This document shows positions 54,972-63,832 of a stretch of DNA of 64,000 bases, piece by piece (position 1 is the first letter of the stretch; each line of letters starts with the position of its first letter). Where the stretch lies: positions 1 to 64,000 of the forward strand of contig NZ_FMWO01000057.1 in the NCBI RefSeq assembly GCF_900103035.1, in the 5' to 3' direction. The position numbers were made by a program, and so were the translations under genes. Source of the DNA: Nitrosomonas mobilis (GTDB lineage Bacteria > Pseudomonadota > Gammaproteobacteria > Burkholderiales > Nitrosomonadaceae). The notes under the pieces were generated by a model. The model worked only from the letters and a program-made list of their open reading frames with translations. It searched no databases and was not told the origin of the DNA.

Positions 54972-55841
54972 TCAGTGTCGAAGCGGCGGCACGGCGGTTT
55001 CCTCAAACAGCTTGCGTACCGCGTCGGCATCGTAGCGATACGTGTGATTGGATAGGTCGTCGTGAATCTCGACAACGCCTTCGGCGGCCAGTATCGATTC
55101 GACCTCCGCGCGCCCTAGGCTGCGCAGCATGGTATCGATCTTTTCGGGATCGACCGGCCAGCGATGAACGACCGGACGCGCTTCAAACACCCGGACCTCT
55201 TCTTCATGGAACAGTCGCGTGAGCAGAGTAGTGGCGTCGAGTGTGCGCAACTCATCGCCTGAAACCGTGTCAGCGAGCTGGTTGATACGTGACCAGCCAT
55301 CAGGATCTCGCCGGTCGGCATCGGGCAGCTTTTGCAAAAACAGACCAGCGGCGCCATGCGCATTGGCGGACAACCACAACGCAGCGGGTTGTTGTTCGGA
55401 CTGCACGAGGTAGTGCTGGAATATTGCGGCAATGGTGTCGCCTTCAAGTGGCACAAAACTTTGGTAGGGCTGTTGCAGGCCGGGCGCGTCGAGCGTAAGC
55501 AGTAGTCGGCCCGAGCCCAGCAGCGCCGCCTCGCTGGCTGTCGACAGCGTCTCGTCGGCCTTGGCGTAGCCGCGCAGGTTGAGGGCTTCGGTGCAGTCGA
55601 CCACCAACAGTTTGAGCCGCCCGTTGCCTTGCAGCTGGAAGGTCAGCCGTCCGGGTTGCTTCAGATTGCCGGTCATGATCGCGGAGATCGCCGCCAGTTC
55701 ACCGAGAACATCACGCACACGCGGCGCGTAGGCACGATCGCGCTGCATCTCTCGCCACACATCGTTGAGCTGAACGAAAGCGCCACGGATATCGAGCGCT
55801 TCAAAAAAGAATCGCTGGACGAAACTGTCGTGCGTGCTCAT
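54972..55841 (-). CDS. hslO: Hsp33 family chaperone without the zinc cysteines
   Basis: A 289-residue Hsp33. The N-terminal fold is typical: VQRFFFEALDIRGAFVQL (8-25), GRLTFQLQGNGRLKLLVVDC (64-83) and the GSGRLLLTLD segment. In the C-terminal redox-switch domain the usual CxC and CxxC sites are replaced: VVHRWPVDPEKID where FxCxCS is expected, and IHDDLSNHTYRYDADAV where CEFC is expected. All four zinc ligands are lost in an otherwise clean domain (MLRSLGRAEVESILAAEG is conserved). So redox activation by disulfides is not possible in the classical way. The start overlaps the yffB stop (ATGA). It shares an operon with tex and yffB. Confidence 0.88.
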   Translation of the reverse strand: MSTHDSFVQRFFFEALDIRGAFVQLNDVWREMQRDRAYAPRVRDVLGELAAISAIMTGNLKQPGRLTFQLQGNGRLKLLVVDCTEALNLRGYAKADETLSTASEAALLGSGRLLLTLDAPGLQQPYQSFVPLEGDTIAAIFQHYLVQSEQQPAALWLSANAHGAAGLFLQKLPDADRRDPDGWSRINQLADTVSGDELRTLDATTLLTRLFHEEEVRVFEARPVVHRWPVDPEKIDTMLRSLGRAEVESILAAEGVVEIHDDLSNHTYRYDADAVRKLFEETAVPPLRH

Positions 55842-56200
55842 TCGCCTTGGCCTCCGCGCAAGGCGGTGGCGTAACGCGCAGCGTCAAAACCGACGAGCAA
55901 GACGCCTTCTTCGGTGTCGATGACGGGGCGTTTGATGAGGCTGGGGTGTGCCGCCATAAGGGCCACGGCGTCGGCATCGTTGTCGATAGTTTTATCCGTA
56001 TCGTTAAGTTTGCGCCAGGTGGTGCCGCGGGTATTGATCAGTTCGCTGCGCGCGGCGCGTGTGAGCCATCGAGTCAGTGTCGCTGGCTCAATGCCGTGTT
56101 TCTTGTAATCATGAAATTCATACGTCACATCATGTGCGTCCAGCCACGCAAACGCCTTTTTCATGCTGTCGCAGTTGCGAATGCCATAGATGCGGATCAT
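55838..56200 (-). CDS. yffB: ArsC/Spx-family thioredoxin-fold protein YffB
   Basis: About 120 residues: MIRIYGIRNCDSMKKAFAWL, then LTRWLTRAARSELINTRGTT, LNDTDK and HPSLIKRPVIDTEEGVLLVG. This is the YffB (ArsC-like) subfamily, with one N-terminal Cys (CDSMKK) and the RPV element shared with glutathione-dependent arsenate reductases. The ATG at 56200 is preferred; a GTG at 56212 overlaps the tex stop and is the alternative. It is translated between tex and hslO with overlaps on both sides. True arsenate reduction is not established for this group; no ars genes are near. Confidence 0.85.
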   Translation of the reverse strand: MIRIYGIRNCDSMKKAFAWLDAHDVTYEFHDYKKHGIEPATLTRWLTRAARSELINTRGTTWRKLNDTDKTIDNDADAVALMAAHPSLIKRPVIDTEEGVLLVGFDAARYATALRGGQGE

Positions 56201-56208
56201 GTTATGCC

Positions 56209-58524
56209 TCACTTTTTCAGCGCGCGCGTCAGCGCATCGCCAAGCGAACCGGTTTTGCCCGATTCACTGGATTTGTGGGCCAGCTTCTGCTTCTGCGGCG
56301 CGCGGCGTGGAGGGGCCGACGGGCGGTTCCCGCCTTCGACGCACTTGGCTGGCGTGTCGCCGAGTCGCATAGTGAGCGCCACGCGTTTTCGCTGAACGTC
56401 CACCTCCAGCACCTTCACCTTGACCACATCGCCCGCGCTGACGATGGCATGCGGATCCTTGACGAAGCGCTCGGCAAGCGCGGACACATGCACCAGTCCG
56501 TCCTGATGCACGCCCACATCGACGAAGGCGCCGAAGTTGGTGACATTGGTGACCACCCCTTCGAGTAACATGCCGGGCGCCAGATCGCTAAGTTTTTCCA
56601 CGCCCGCACGAAACACCGCCGTCTTGAACTCGGGGCGCGGGTCGCGCGCGGGCTTGTCGAGTTCGCTAAGGATGTCGCGCACCGTCGGCTCGCCGAAGCG
56701 ATCGTCCACATAGCGGCGCGGATCGAGCGCCTTGAGGACGGCGGAGTCGCCCATCAATTCCCGAACCTTGCGCTGAACATCACGCAGAATCTTTTCCACC
56801 ACCGGGTAGGCCTCCGGGTGCACGCTGGAGGCATCGAGCGGATTGTTGCCACCGGCAATGCGCAGGAAGCCAGCCGCCTGCTCGAAGGTTTTTGCGCCGA
56901 GACGCGGCACGGCCTTGAGCGTATTGCGATCCGAAAAGCGGCCGTTGGCATCGCGGTAAGCGACGATGTTCGAGGCCAGCGTGGCATTGAGGCCGGAGAT
57001 ACGCGTAAGCAATGGCGCGGAGGCAGTGTTGACGTCGACACCGACGGCGTTGACGCAGTCTTCCACCACCGTGTTGAGCATGCGTGCCAGGCGCGCCTGA
57101 TTGACGTCATGCTGATACTGACCGACACCGATCGACTTGGGATCGATCTTGACCAGTTCGGCGAGTGGATCCTGCAGCCGGCGCGCAATCGACACCGCGC
57201 CACGCAGACTCACGTCGAGATCGGGAAACTCGTCGGCCGCCAGCTGCGAGGCGGAATACACCGAGGCGCCCGCTTCGGACACCATCAGACGGGTGAGTTT
57301 GAGTTCGGGGTGACGCGTGGCGAGATCATCCGCCAGTTTTTCGGTCTCGCGCGAGGCTGTGCCGTTGCCGATGGCGATCAGATCGGCACCGTGGGCGGCG
57401 GCCAGACGCGCCAACGTGGCAATGGCACCGTCCCAGTCGCGGCGGGGCGCGTGCGGGTAGATGGTGGCCGTGTCGAGCAGCTTTCCAGTGGCATCCACCA
57501 CCGCCACTTTCACGCCAGTGCGCAGTCCGGGGTCAAGGCCGATGGTGACGCGCGGGCCGGCGGGCGCGGCGAGCAGCAGATCCTTGAGGTTGCGCGCGAA
57601 CACGCCGATGGCTTCTTCGTCGGCGCGCTCGCGCGTGGCGTTCATCAGTTCGAGTTCGAGGTGCACAGAGATCTTGACTGTCCACGCCCAGCGCACGGTG
57701 TCGAGCAACCAGCGATCGGCGGGACGGCCGGCGTCGCGGATGCCAAAGCGTGCCGCGATGCGTTGTTCGCAACGGCCGAGCTGCCCGTCGGGCCGGGTTT
57801 CGGGTAACTCGATGCTGAGGCGCAACACGCCCTGATTACGTCCGCGTAGGAGCGCGAGAAAGCGGTGAGAGGGGATGGTTTTGAGCGCCTCGGAGAAGTC
57901 AAACCAGTCGCGGAATTTTTCGCCTTCCGCCGCCTTGTCTTCGACCACGCGAGAGACCACGCGGCCGTCTGCCTGCAGGATGCCGCGCAGCGTCTCAAGC
58001 AGCATGGCGTCTTCGCCGAACTGCTCGACGAGGATCAAGCGCGCGCCATCAAGCGCAGCTTTGACATCGTCGACCCCGCGTTCGGCATCAACGAAGTCGT
58101 GCGCCGCGTGCTCGGGGTTCAGATCCGGATCGTTGAGCAATGCATCGGCGAGCGGCGCCAGACCCGCTTCGCGCGCGATCTGCGCCTTGGTGCGGCGCTT
58201 CTGCTTGTAGGGCAGATAGAGGTCTTCAAGCCGTTGCTTGGTGTCGGCGGCGAGAATCGACGCGCGCAACGCATCGGTCAGTTTTTCCTGGCCGGCGATG
58301 GCGTCGAGCACCGTCTCGCGGCGCGCATCGAGTTCGCGCAGGTAACCGAGTCGGTCTTCGAGTGCGCGTAACTGGGTGTCGTCGAGCGCACCCGTCATCT
58401 CCTTGCGGTAGCGCGCAATGAAGGGCACGGTAGCGCCTTCGTCGAGCAGGCGGACGACCGCGCTGACTTGCTTCTGACTGATTTTCAGTTCGGTGGCGAG
58501 GCGGTTTTCAAGCGATGGCAACAT
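56209..58524 (-). CDS. tex: Transcription accessory protein Tex
   Basis: A 771-residue RNA-binding protein of the Tex/YqgF-S1 type. It starts [20 protein letters not shown] at the ATG 58524. [20 protein letters not shown] (28-47) and [20 protein letters not shown] (near 100-120) are signatures. The YqgF domain holds [19 protein letters not shown], the HhH region [19 protein letters not shown], and the C-terminal S1 domain [20 protein letters not shown] near residue 660. A Pro/Lys-rich tail ends the protein. An in-frame extension to 58722 reads through the IS91-like terminus ([20 protein letters not shown]) and is not native. It opens the tex-yffB-hslO operon. The exact molecular role of Tex is not settled. 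Confidence 0.93.
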   Translation of the reverse strand: MLPSLENRLATELKISQKQVSAVVRLLDEGATVPFIARYRKEMTGALDDTQLRALEDRLGYLRELDARRETVLDAIAGQEKLTDALRASILAADTKQRLEDLYLPYKQKRRTKAQIAREAGLAPLADALLNDPDLNPEHAAHDFVDAERGVDDVKAALDGARLILVEQFGEDAMLLETLRGILQADGRVVSRVVEDKAAEGEKFRDWFDFSEALKTIPSHRFLALLRGRNQGVLRLSIELPETRPDGQLGRCEQRIAARFGIRDAGRPADRWLLDTVRWAWTVKISVHLELELMNATRERADEEAIGVFARNLKDLLLAAPAGPRVTIGLDPGLRTGVKVAVVDATGKLLDTATIYPHAPRRDWDGAIATLARLAAAHGADLIAIGNGTASRETEKLADDLATRHPELKLTRLMVSEAGASVYSASQLAADEFPDLDVSLRGAVSIARRLQDPLAELVKIDPKSIGVGQYQHDVNQARLARMLNTVVEDCVNAVGVDVNTASAPLLTRISGLNATLASNIVAYRDANGRFSDRNTLKAVPRLGAKTFEQAAGFLRIAGGNNPLDASSVHPEAYPVVEKILRDVQRKVRELMGDSAVLKALDPRRYVDDRFGEPTVRDILSELDKPARDPRPEFKTAVFRAGVEKLSDLAPGMLLEGVVTNVTNFGAFVDVGVHQDGLVHVSALAERFVKDPHAIVSAGDVVKVKVLEVDVQRKRVALTMRLGDTPAKCVEGGNRPSAPPRRAPQKQKLAHKSSESGKTGSLGDALTRALKK

Positions 58525-58654
58525 GGCAGCAGAAGTCAATAAAAACGAGGCCGATTTTGACGAGGCATCTCGGCTGCAAAGTATCTCAGTCACACGCTGG
58601 CAGGACAAGTCGAGGTGCGCTGAGTCGGAATGCGGTGATCGTGCCGACGTGTTA

Positions 58655-58770
58655 GGGTATAGCAAAAATAAACGCCCTTTCTCATAAGAATCAAATGTAC
58701 CGGGAAACGGTTTGATCGTCAATCTGACCGGAAAGTCGCCCGAAATTCTTAACCATTTGTTTTCCTGATT
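58655..58770 (+). repeat. Left arm of a 116-base inverted repeat (IS91-like terminus)
   Basis: From gggtatagcaaaaataaac to gttttcctgatt this arm matches the reverse complement of 59725-59840 with about three differences. It contains the first 95 bases of the dispersed terminus. It shares private changes with the opposite arm (gatcgtcaatctg, gcccgaaatt) not found in other copies, so the two arms were made from one another recently. It overlaps the outer end of the IS1595 element at 58761. Confidence 0.8.
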
Positions 58771-59734
58771 AATTACTTCTCTCAGAAGTTTTGTAGAATC
58801 TACAAATTGCGAAGAAATGTAGCAAGATCAGAGGAGAATGACAATGGCGATGAATAAAATTCAATTTCAGGCAGGCCTGTCACTGCATGAATTTCTACAT
58901 CAGTATGGCACGGAAGCACAATGTGAAGCAGCATTGTTTGCTGCGAGGTGGCCACATGGCTGGGGATGCCTGCGCTGCGATGGGGCGCGATACTCCTGTA
59001 CTCATAACGGCCGCAAGCTATGGGAGTGCCTGGATTGTGGCTACCAGTGTTCTTCAATTGTCGGCACCGTGTTTGAAAATACTAAATTGTCGCTAAAGAC
59101 CTGGTTTCTGGCGATTTACTTGATGACGCAAAGCAAGAATGCGGTCAGTGCGTTGGAACTCAAACGTCAGCTGGGGGTAAGTTACAAAACGGCATGGTCG
59201 ATCAAGCATAAGCTGTTACAGACCATGCTGCTGCGCGAAGAAGAACGCCGTCTGGATGGGCGCGTGGAGGTTGACGATGCTTATCTGGGAAGTGCAAGGC
59301 CGGAAAAGTGCGGCCGAGGCGCGGCAAGTAAGACGCCATTTGAAGCGACAATACAAACAAACAGCGAGGGGAAGCCACTTTATATACGCTGCTTGACTCC
59401 CGTAGCGGGTTTTACATGTGAAGCCCTCAAACAATGGTCGGCTGAATGTCTGTCATCTACTTTGTGGGAAGTGGCAAATCTGCTGTACAGCGTGCCGAGT
59501 TTCGCTGAGTCAACACGCTTCCTGTCAATTTCAAGACTGCCCTGAGCGGAACCTACCATGCATTCAACCACGCTAGGTATGCACAGCGCTATCTTGCAGA
59601 ATTCTCCTATCGCTTCAATCGCCGCTTTGATTTGGCTGCCATGGTGCCGCGATTGCTGCTCGCCACCGCAACGACAGAACCTCTTTCGATCGGTATATTG
59701 AGAAGTTCTGAGACAGGGTAACTAAATCAGGAAA
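58761..59734 (+). mobile_element. IS1595-family element with internal deletion
   Basis: The transposase starts at an ATG about 58844 (MAMNKIQFQAGLSLHEFLHQ). Its zinc ribbon is GCLRCDGARY...WECLDCGYQCS. An HTH region (ALELKRQLGVSYKTAWSIKH) and the first catalytic Asp region (RLDGRVEVDDAYLG) follow. After KQWSAECLSST the centre of the catalytic domain is missing and the frame is wrong; the end reads FNHARYAQRYLAEFSYRFNR and DLAAMVPRLLLATA. The element ends in tttcctgatt inverted repeats. It is likely inactive but could move in trans. No direct target repeat is seen, because the flanks are inverted copies of each other. Confidence 0.8.
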
Positions 59735-59840
59735 ACAAATGGTTAAGAATTTCGGGCGGCTTCCCGGTCAGATTGACGATCAAACCGTTTCCCGGTACAT
59801 TTGGTTCTTATGAGAAAGGGCGTTTATTTTTGCTATACCC
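59725..59840 (-). repeat. Right arm of the 116-base inverted repeat
   Basis: The reverse complement of the left arm at 58655, ending ttttgctataccc. It is the only clear copy of the dispersed terminus in reverse orientation. Beyond 59840 the sequence is unrelated. Confidence 0.8.
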
Positions 59841-59844
59841 CTCA

Positions 59845-60010
59845 AGTATCAGTCCGAGAAGATCTTCCCGGGCTGTCGACTGATTGACATCCACGAATAC
59901 CTGATGAAGAAGAACATCAAATTCGATTGCGTTTCAGGTGTCAGATACATGTACCACGAACCCTGCCGCGCTTCGCTAACAGTGGCGGCATCGAGCAGGT
60001 GCTGCTGTGA
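59845..60010 (+). pseudogene. Cysteine-rich (CCG) domain stub of an Fe-S oxidoreductase
   Basis: The plus strand reads YQSEKIFPGCRLIDIHEYLM, KKNIKFDCVSGVRYMYHEPC, then loses similarity. H.PC after a GCR...H.YL pattern resembles the CCG (heterodisulfide-reductase-like) domain found in glycolate-oxidase-type and large FAD/FeS oxidoreductases. Only about 45 residues survive. The assignment is by motif only. Confidence 0.45.
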
Positions 60011-60091
60011 ACCGTTCGCTAGTCGATTCGTCGTTCGACGCCTATCCTAAGAGTAGGCTTTTAATTTTTCCAACCCCGTAAGGAGAGCATC

Positions 60092-60751
60092 ATGGCTTTG
60101 CATATTGGAGACACCGCCCCGGATTTCACTGCAGAAACCACCGAAGGCACAGTCAAGTTTCATGAGTGGATTGGCGACAGCTGGGCGGTACTGTTTTCGC
60201 ACCCGAAGGATTTCACTCCGGTGTGCACCACCGAACTGGGCTATATGGCCCGTCTGCAGCCCGAATTTGAAAAGCGCAATACCAAGATCATCGGCTTGTC
60301 GGTGGATTCACTCGAAGACCACAAAAAGTGGATTCCCGACATTGAAGAGACACAGAACTGCACCGTCAGCTATCCGCTGATCGCCGACACCGATCTGAAG
60401 GTCGCCAAGCTCTACGACATGCTGCACCCCAACGCCGACGGCGAAACCAAATCCCGCACCGCGGTCGATAACGCCACCGTGCGCTCGGTCTTCATTATCG
60501 GGCCAGACAAGAAGATCAAGCTCATGATCACCTACCCAATGAGTTCGGGGCGTGACTTCAACGAAATTTTGCGGGTGCTCGACTCGTGCCAGCTTACCGC
60601 CGAGCACAAGGTCGCCACGCCGGTAAACTGGAAAGCGGGTGAAGACGTCATCATCGCCCCGTCGATCAAGGACGAAGAGGCACGCGAGAAGTACCCCGAT
60701 GGCTGGAAGACGGTCAAGCCCTACTTGCGCATCGTCCCCTCACCCAAGTAA
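60092..60751 (+). CDS. Peroxiredoxin, 1-Cys Prx6 type
   Basis: A 219-residue thiol peroxidase reducing hydrogen peroxide and organic or lipid hydroperoxides. The peroxidatic Cys45 lies in FSHPKDFTPVCTTELGYMAR. The resolving Cys of 2-Cys types is absent; length and the C-terminal part (VATPVNWKAGEDVIIAPSI, GWKTVKPYLRI) mark the Prx6 class. TYPMSSGRDFNEILRVLDS (about 149-167) is family-typical. A TAAGGAGAG ribosome site lies before the ATG. Monocistronic. It resembles the redox-defence theme shared by tex-hslO but is not linked to that operon. Confidence 0.94.
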   Translation: MALHIGDTAPDFTAETTEGTVKFHEWIGDSWAVLFSHPKDFTPVCTTELGYMARLQPEFEKRNTKIIGLSVDSLEDHKKWIPDIEETQNCTVSYPLIADTDLKVAKLYDMLHPNADGETKSRTAVDNATVRSVFIIGPDKKIKLMITYPMSSGRDFNEILRVLDSCQLTAEHKVATPVNWKAGEDVIIAPSIKDEEAREKYPDGWKTVKPYLRIVPSPK

Positions 60752-60789
60752 GCAGAGGCCGCGGGCGCGGAACCCGATGAACACTCGCC

Positions 60790-61065
60790 CGAAAAAATGG
60801 AAATACTGCGCGTACTCGGCGCCGACGTGCGCCTGGTGCCGCCCAAATCCTACAAGGACGACGAGACAACTATCAGAAGATCGCCGGCTGCTTCGCCGCT
60901 GAACTGCCCGGTGCAATCTGGGCCAACCAGTTCGACAATACCGCCGACTGCGACGCCCATTTCGACACCACCAGCCCCGAAAGCTGGCACCAAACCGCTG
61001 CCTTCACCTGCGCCACTGGTGAAGGCAGCGCAGGTGAAGGCAGCGCGCTCTACAACTCGATTTTA
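60790..61065 (+). pseudogene. Cysteine synthase-like fragment
   Basis: The plus strand reads PEKMEILRVLGADVRLVPPK and SYKDDE, then in the next frame NYQKIAGCFAAELPGAIWAN, QFDNTADCDAHFDTTSPESW and FTCATG. The order matches the middle of cysteine-synthase-A-type PLP enzymes (pattern PIEK..IL.ALGAEV.LVP...Y.D...Y...A..LA.....A.WANQF.N.AN..AH...TG.EIW). One frameshift lies near 60870. The PLP-lysine part and the rest are absent; IS91-like DNA follows. Confidence 0.65.
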
Positions 61066-61094
61066 AGGATATCGAACGGGTAGCTCTTTAGGTA

Positions 61095-61740
61095 CCTGAG
61101 AGCTGAGGTAGGTCATCCCCTCCTCCTCTATAAGCGCGCCGTGGCGAGTCAATGCTTTCATGATGCGTTAGATGATCCGGCTGAGCAGGCTTTGCTACTG
61201 CTCAGCCGGCGGTGACCGTGCGCTGTGGAATTCCGCCACACCATTCTGGACACGGTATACGCCGTCAAGCACGAGACAATGCAGATGAATATTGAGATTA
61301 GCAGCCGAACCGAAACGGTGAATAAGTGTAATCGCACCGATCTGTGCTTCGGATCGTTTCAATTCAGCCTGCTTGATCAGAAAAGCTGAAAGACCGTCAG
61401 TTTCTCATGGACGCAGCTTGTACTGTACAACGCAGGCGTAAGAGCCCATGGGCTAGAATGCTACATTCATACGCAGCTGCCGTCGGGTAGGGATATTCCC
61501 CGCAGCGGCTGCGCAGGATCGTTCTCCAGCCCTTGTTGTGATGTGCTGCTACTTTAGCTGAGTATTTGCTGCCATGTCAGCGACCTGTCTGTAAGAAAAT
61601 TTACTCGTGCCCAAATCTTGAACGAGCTAGTATAGGGTATAGGATGGCTTCCTTCGCGCAGAGCTCCCTCACCGTAGATATGATTTTCTACTGACACGAA
61701 TTGAGCTGATTTTTGCGGGCTGTTTTGGTAGAGTTGGTTG
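61095..61740 (-). mobile_element. IS91-like element, HUH-region pieces and degenerate terminus
   Basis: At 61100-61390 the sequence is close to that at 54490-54760, including the ggctgagca hairpin and the HUH part on the minus strand. Then comes an N-terminal piece at 61400-61480. A second stretch near 61636 (gggtataggatggcttcctt) begins like the terminus but diverges at once. The 61690-61750 part resembles the transposase/toxin-antitoxin intergenic region and runs into the mscS gene start. Confidence 0.65.
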
Positions 61741-61836
61741 CGGGATATGACCGTCGCCACAAAATTATGTAGTTTCGGTATTATCCATATTCTGGAATAC
61801 TTAACTATTACAACGTTATTCACAAGCATTGATTCA

Positions 61837-62694
61837 ATGCACGTGAATCAAAAAACACTAGGTTTAATGATGTCTGCATTTTTTTCTTTCTATATTGACA
61901 ACCAAATCATACAAAGCTGTGTGTTGCTCACAGTTTTTTTGTTGTTGCGAATTTTCCTTGTCTATCTGATCAAACGTAAAAGGGCAATCCTGACGGAGAG
62001 TCGGCGACATTGGATTACTATTGTGAAAAATTTCAGCTGGCTGATGATTGTTTTTGGCTTACTTACGGTCTGGTGGCCAGAACTGAGCAATTTTGCTATT
62101 TCAATTGCCGCCGTTACCTTGGCACTAGTAATCGCAACAAAAGAATTGATTCTTTGTTTTAGCGGGGCAATGCTGCGTGCAGGCACGGGCGCATTTACTA
62201 TCGGCGATTGGGTAGAAGTGGGGTCGCATAAAGGGGAGGTTATTGACTACGATATGTTTTCTACAACATTGCAGGAACTGGACAAGCCTCCCAATGATTA
62301 CAGTTTTACGGGCAAAACAATTCTGATGCCAAACAGCGTCTTTTTATCCGAATCGATAAAAAACCTTAATTTTTCCAAACGTTATATCTTTCACCGTTTT
62401 GATATCATCACTGAACCTCACTTGAACATTCAGGATATCCAACAATGGATTGTCGCCGAACTCGATCATATTTCTGGTGATTTTATTGAAATCGCCCGGC
62501 GCTACAATGCTTTTATTGAGAAAAGAACAGGAGTGGATATTCCGGGGCCGGAACCACGGATCATGATCAGCACAAACGAATTAGCCAAGCGTGTAATTAC
62601 TGTGATTATTTTTTGCCCTACTGAGAAAGCCGCAGAACTGGAGCTGCATATTACTCACGGTGTACTGGAACGGATTTATCAAACAAGAAAATAA
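61837..62694 (+). CDS. Mechanosensitive channel, MscS family
   Basis: About 285 residues, with three hydrophobic helices (about 10-30, 65-85 and 95-120). The pore/beta-domain block LIATKELILCFSGAMLRAG, AFTIGDWVEVGSHKGEVIDY and the segment TILMPNSVFLSESIKNLNFS match MscS proteins (pattern FTIGD.I......G.V..I......I.LPN..). The start is uncertain: the frame is open from 61738, but that part is IS91-like DNA. ATG at 61837 or 61867 is more plausible, and no strong ribosome site is seen at either. It protects against hypo-osmotic shock by family role. The tail (residues 200 on) is more divergent. Confidence 0.8.
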   Translation: MHVNQKTLGLMMSAFFSFYIDNQIIQSCVLLTVFLLLRIFLVYLIKRKRAILTESRRHWITIVKNFSWLMIVFGLLTVWWPELSNFAISIAAVTLALVIATKELILCFSGAMLRAGTGAFTIGDWVEVGSHKGEVIDYDMFSTTLQELDKPPNDYSFTGKTILMPNSVFLSESIKNLNFSKRYIFHRFDIITEPHLNIQDIQQWIVAELDHISGDFIEIARRYNAFIEKRTGVDIPGPEPRIMISTNELAKRVITVIIFCPTEKAAELELHITHGVLERIYQTRK

Positions 62695-62966
62695 TCACCA
62701 AAATAACCACCACTTAAGAAATGAATATGCTTGCAAATACCTGAAATCATAGATTAATACTCCTGTGAACTATTTCCAACCAGGTGCTTTTTGGTGATGA
62801 TTAAAACAATAAAGATGCAACTAGTTATGTAAATTCCGGCTAATTCCTCTGTGCTCCGTCCTTCCTACTGAAAATAGTATAGAGGCATATTCAAGTTTAA
62901 GCATTCATCACCAGAGAATCAATCCTTAGAATTCGTTCAAAGCCCTTCCTGATTAGTATTAACGAC

Positions 62967-63296
62967 TTAAGCTTTAAAGATTATCGTGAGTAAAACAACC
63001 GAGTCTTCAACTGCCTTAACTGAATGCTGCTCATCAGGCATTAAATGCAATAATTGGCCAGGCATCAACACTTGTATTTCGCCCATTGCAGTAAACTCTA
63101 TTTTCCCATTTATGCAATGAACAATAATTGGTCCTGATACTTTGTGAGTTGGAAATTCTTTACCGGCTAGAATAACAAGGCGAGCAAGTTCCATTTCATC
63201 TGTTTTTACAATTACTTTAGTTTGTTCATTAGGCATATCTTGCGCCCAGGTTTCCAAGTCAACAATTTCAGCTGGTGATGCGTGATGTGTAGCCAT
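62967..63296 (-). CDS. Small cupin-domain protein
   Basis: A 109-residue single cupin: ARLVILAGKEFPTHKVSGPI, VHCINGKIEFTAMGEIQVLM and PGQLLHLMPDEQHSVKAVED. His pairs fit the cupin metal site loosely (H55 in THK, H92 in EQHSV); the usual first HxH is reduced to THKV. Such small cupins bind metals or ligands as regulators or enzymes; no function is assigned. An AGGAGATAGTC ribosome site precedes the ATG. It stands alone between mscS and a defence-type relic. Confidence 0.78.
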   Translation of the reverse strand: MATHHASPAEIVDLETWAQDMPNEQTKVIVKTDEMELARLVILAGKEFPTHKVSGPIIVHCINGKIEFTAMGEIQVLMPGQLLHLMPDEQHSVKAVEDSVVLLTIIFKA

Positions 63297-63386
63297 GACT
63301 ATCTCCTAATAGGTTTATGTATATTGGTCCTACCCAACAAAAGCAGAATGTAACGGCGCTTTTTGCAGTCTAAGTTTATAGCTTTA

Positions 63387-63740
63387 TTAGCAGGATTGGC
63401 GGGCATGGATCGTGCCGGTGCCGTCGAATTCCCAGGTGAAATTTACGCCCACGCTGCTTGTAGACTCCTTCATCTTCTCGAAGTTTTCTTTCTGTTGTTC
63501 GCCTTTGAACTCGTCTTTTGTTATCACCAGATGGATGATCACCTCCTCATCCGGAACCTTGTGCTTGACCACAAGTCTCCAAAAATTCCATGAAGTTGCG
63601 CATCCCTCTCAAAGTTGTAGTAACAGCCATGGTTCTCATCACATTCAATTTGTGCACGGGCACATTTGTAGATTTGATGAAACAGGAAATTGAATTCTGT
63701 TACGTAGTCCTTCAGGTATGGAGTCATTAATGCAATATCA
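63387..63740 (-). pseudogene. MIT_C (PLD-like) domain relic
   Basis: The minus strand reads ATPYLKDYVTEFNFLFHQIY-type sequence and, after a frame break, RDAQLHGIF overlapping RNFMEFLE, then VVKHKVPDEEVIIHLVITKD, EFKGEQQKENFEKMKESTSS and VGVNFTWEFDGTGTIHARQ. The last part fits the MIT C-terminal phospholipase-D-like domain (pattern V.L.T..DE....EQ...FEELK.SL...GI.F...F....HDR). In bacteria this tail occurs at the end of Lon-like or ATPase proteins, some of them in anti-phage loci (from memory). At least one frameshift; the enzyme part is gone. Confidence 0.5.
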
Positions 63741-63832
63741 CTGACCTGATCTGTTCAGGCTATTGAGACTTGCTTTTGTTCAAAGTACTCGGAAGCCGTT
63801 TAGAGCGCGACCTGGCACTGCCAGATCTCGAA

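Noticed and set aside
56818-57807. Long open frame antisense to tex (329 codons)
   Set aside because: It is the mirror of a GC-rich gene with clear Tex motifs on the other strand. The antisense protein has no family pattern.
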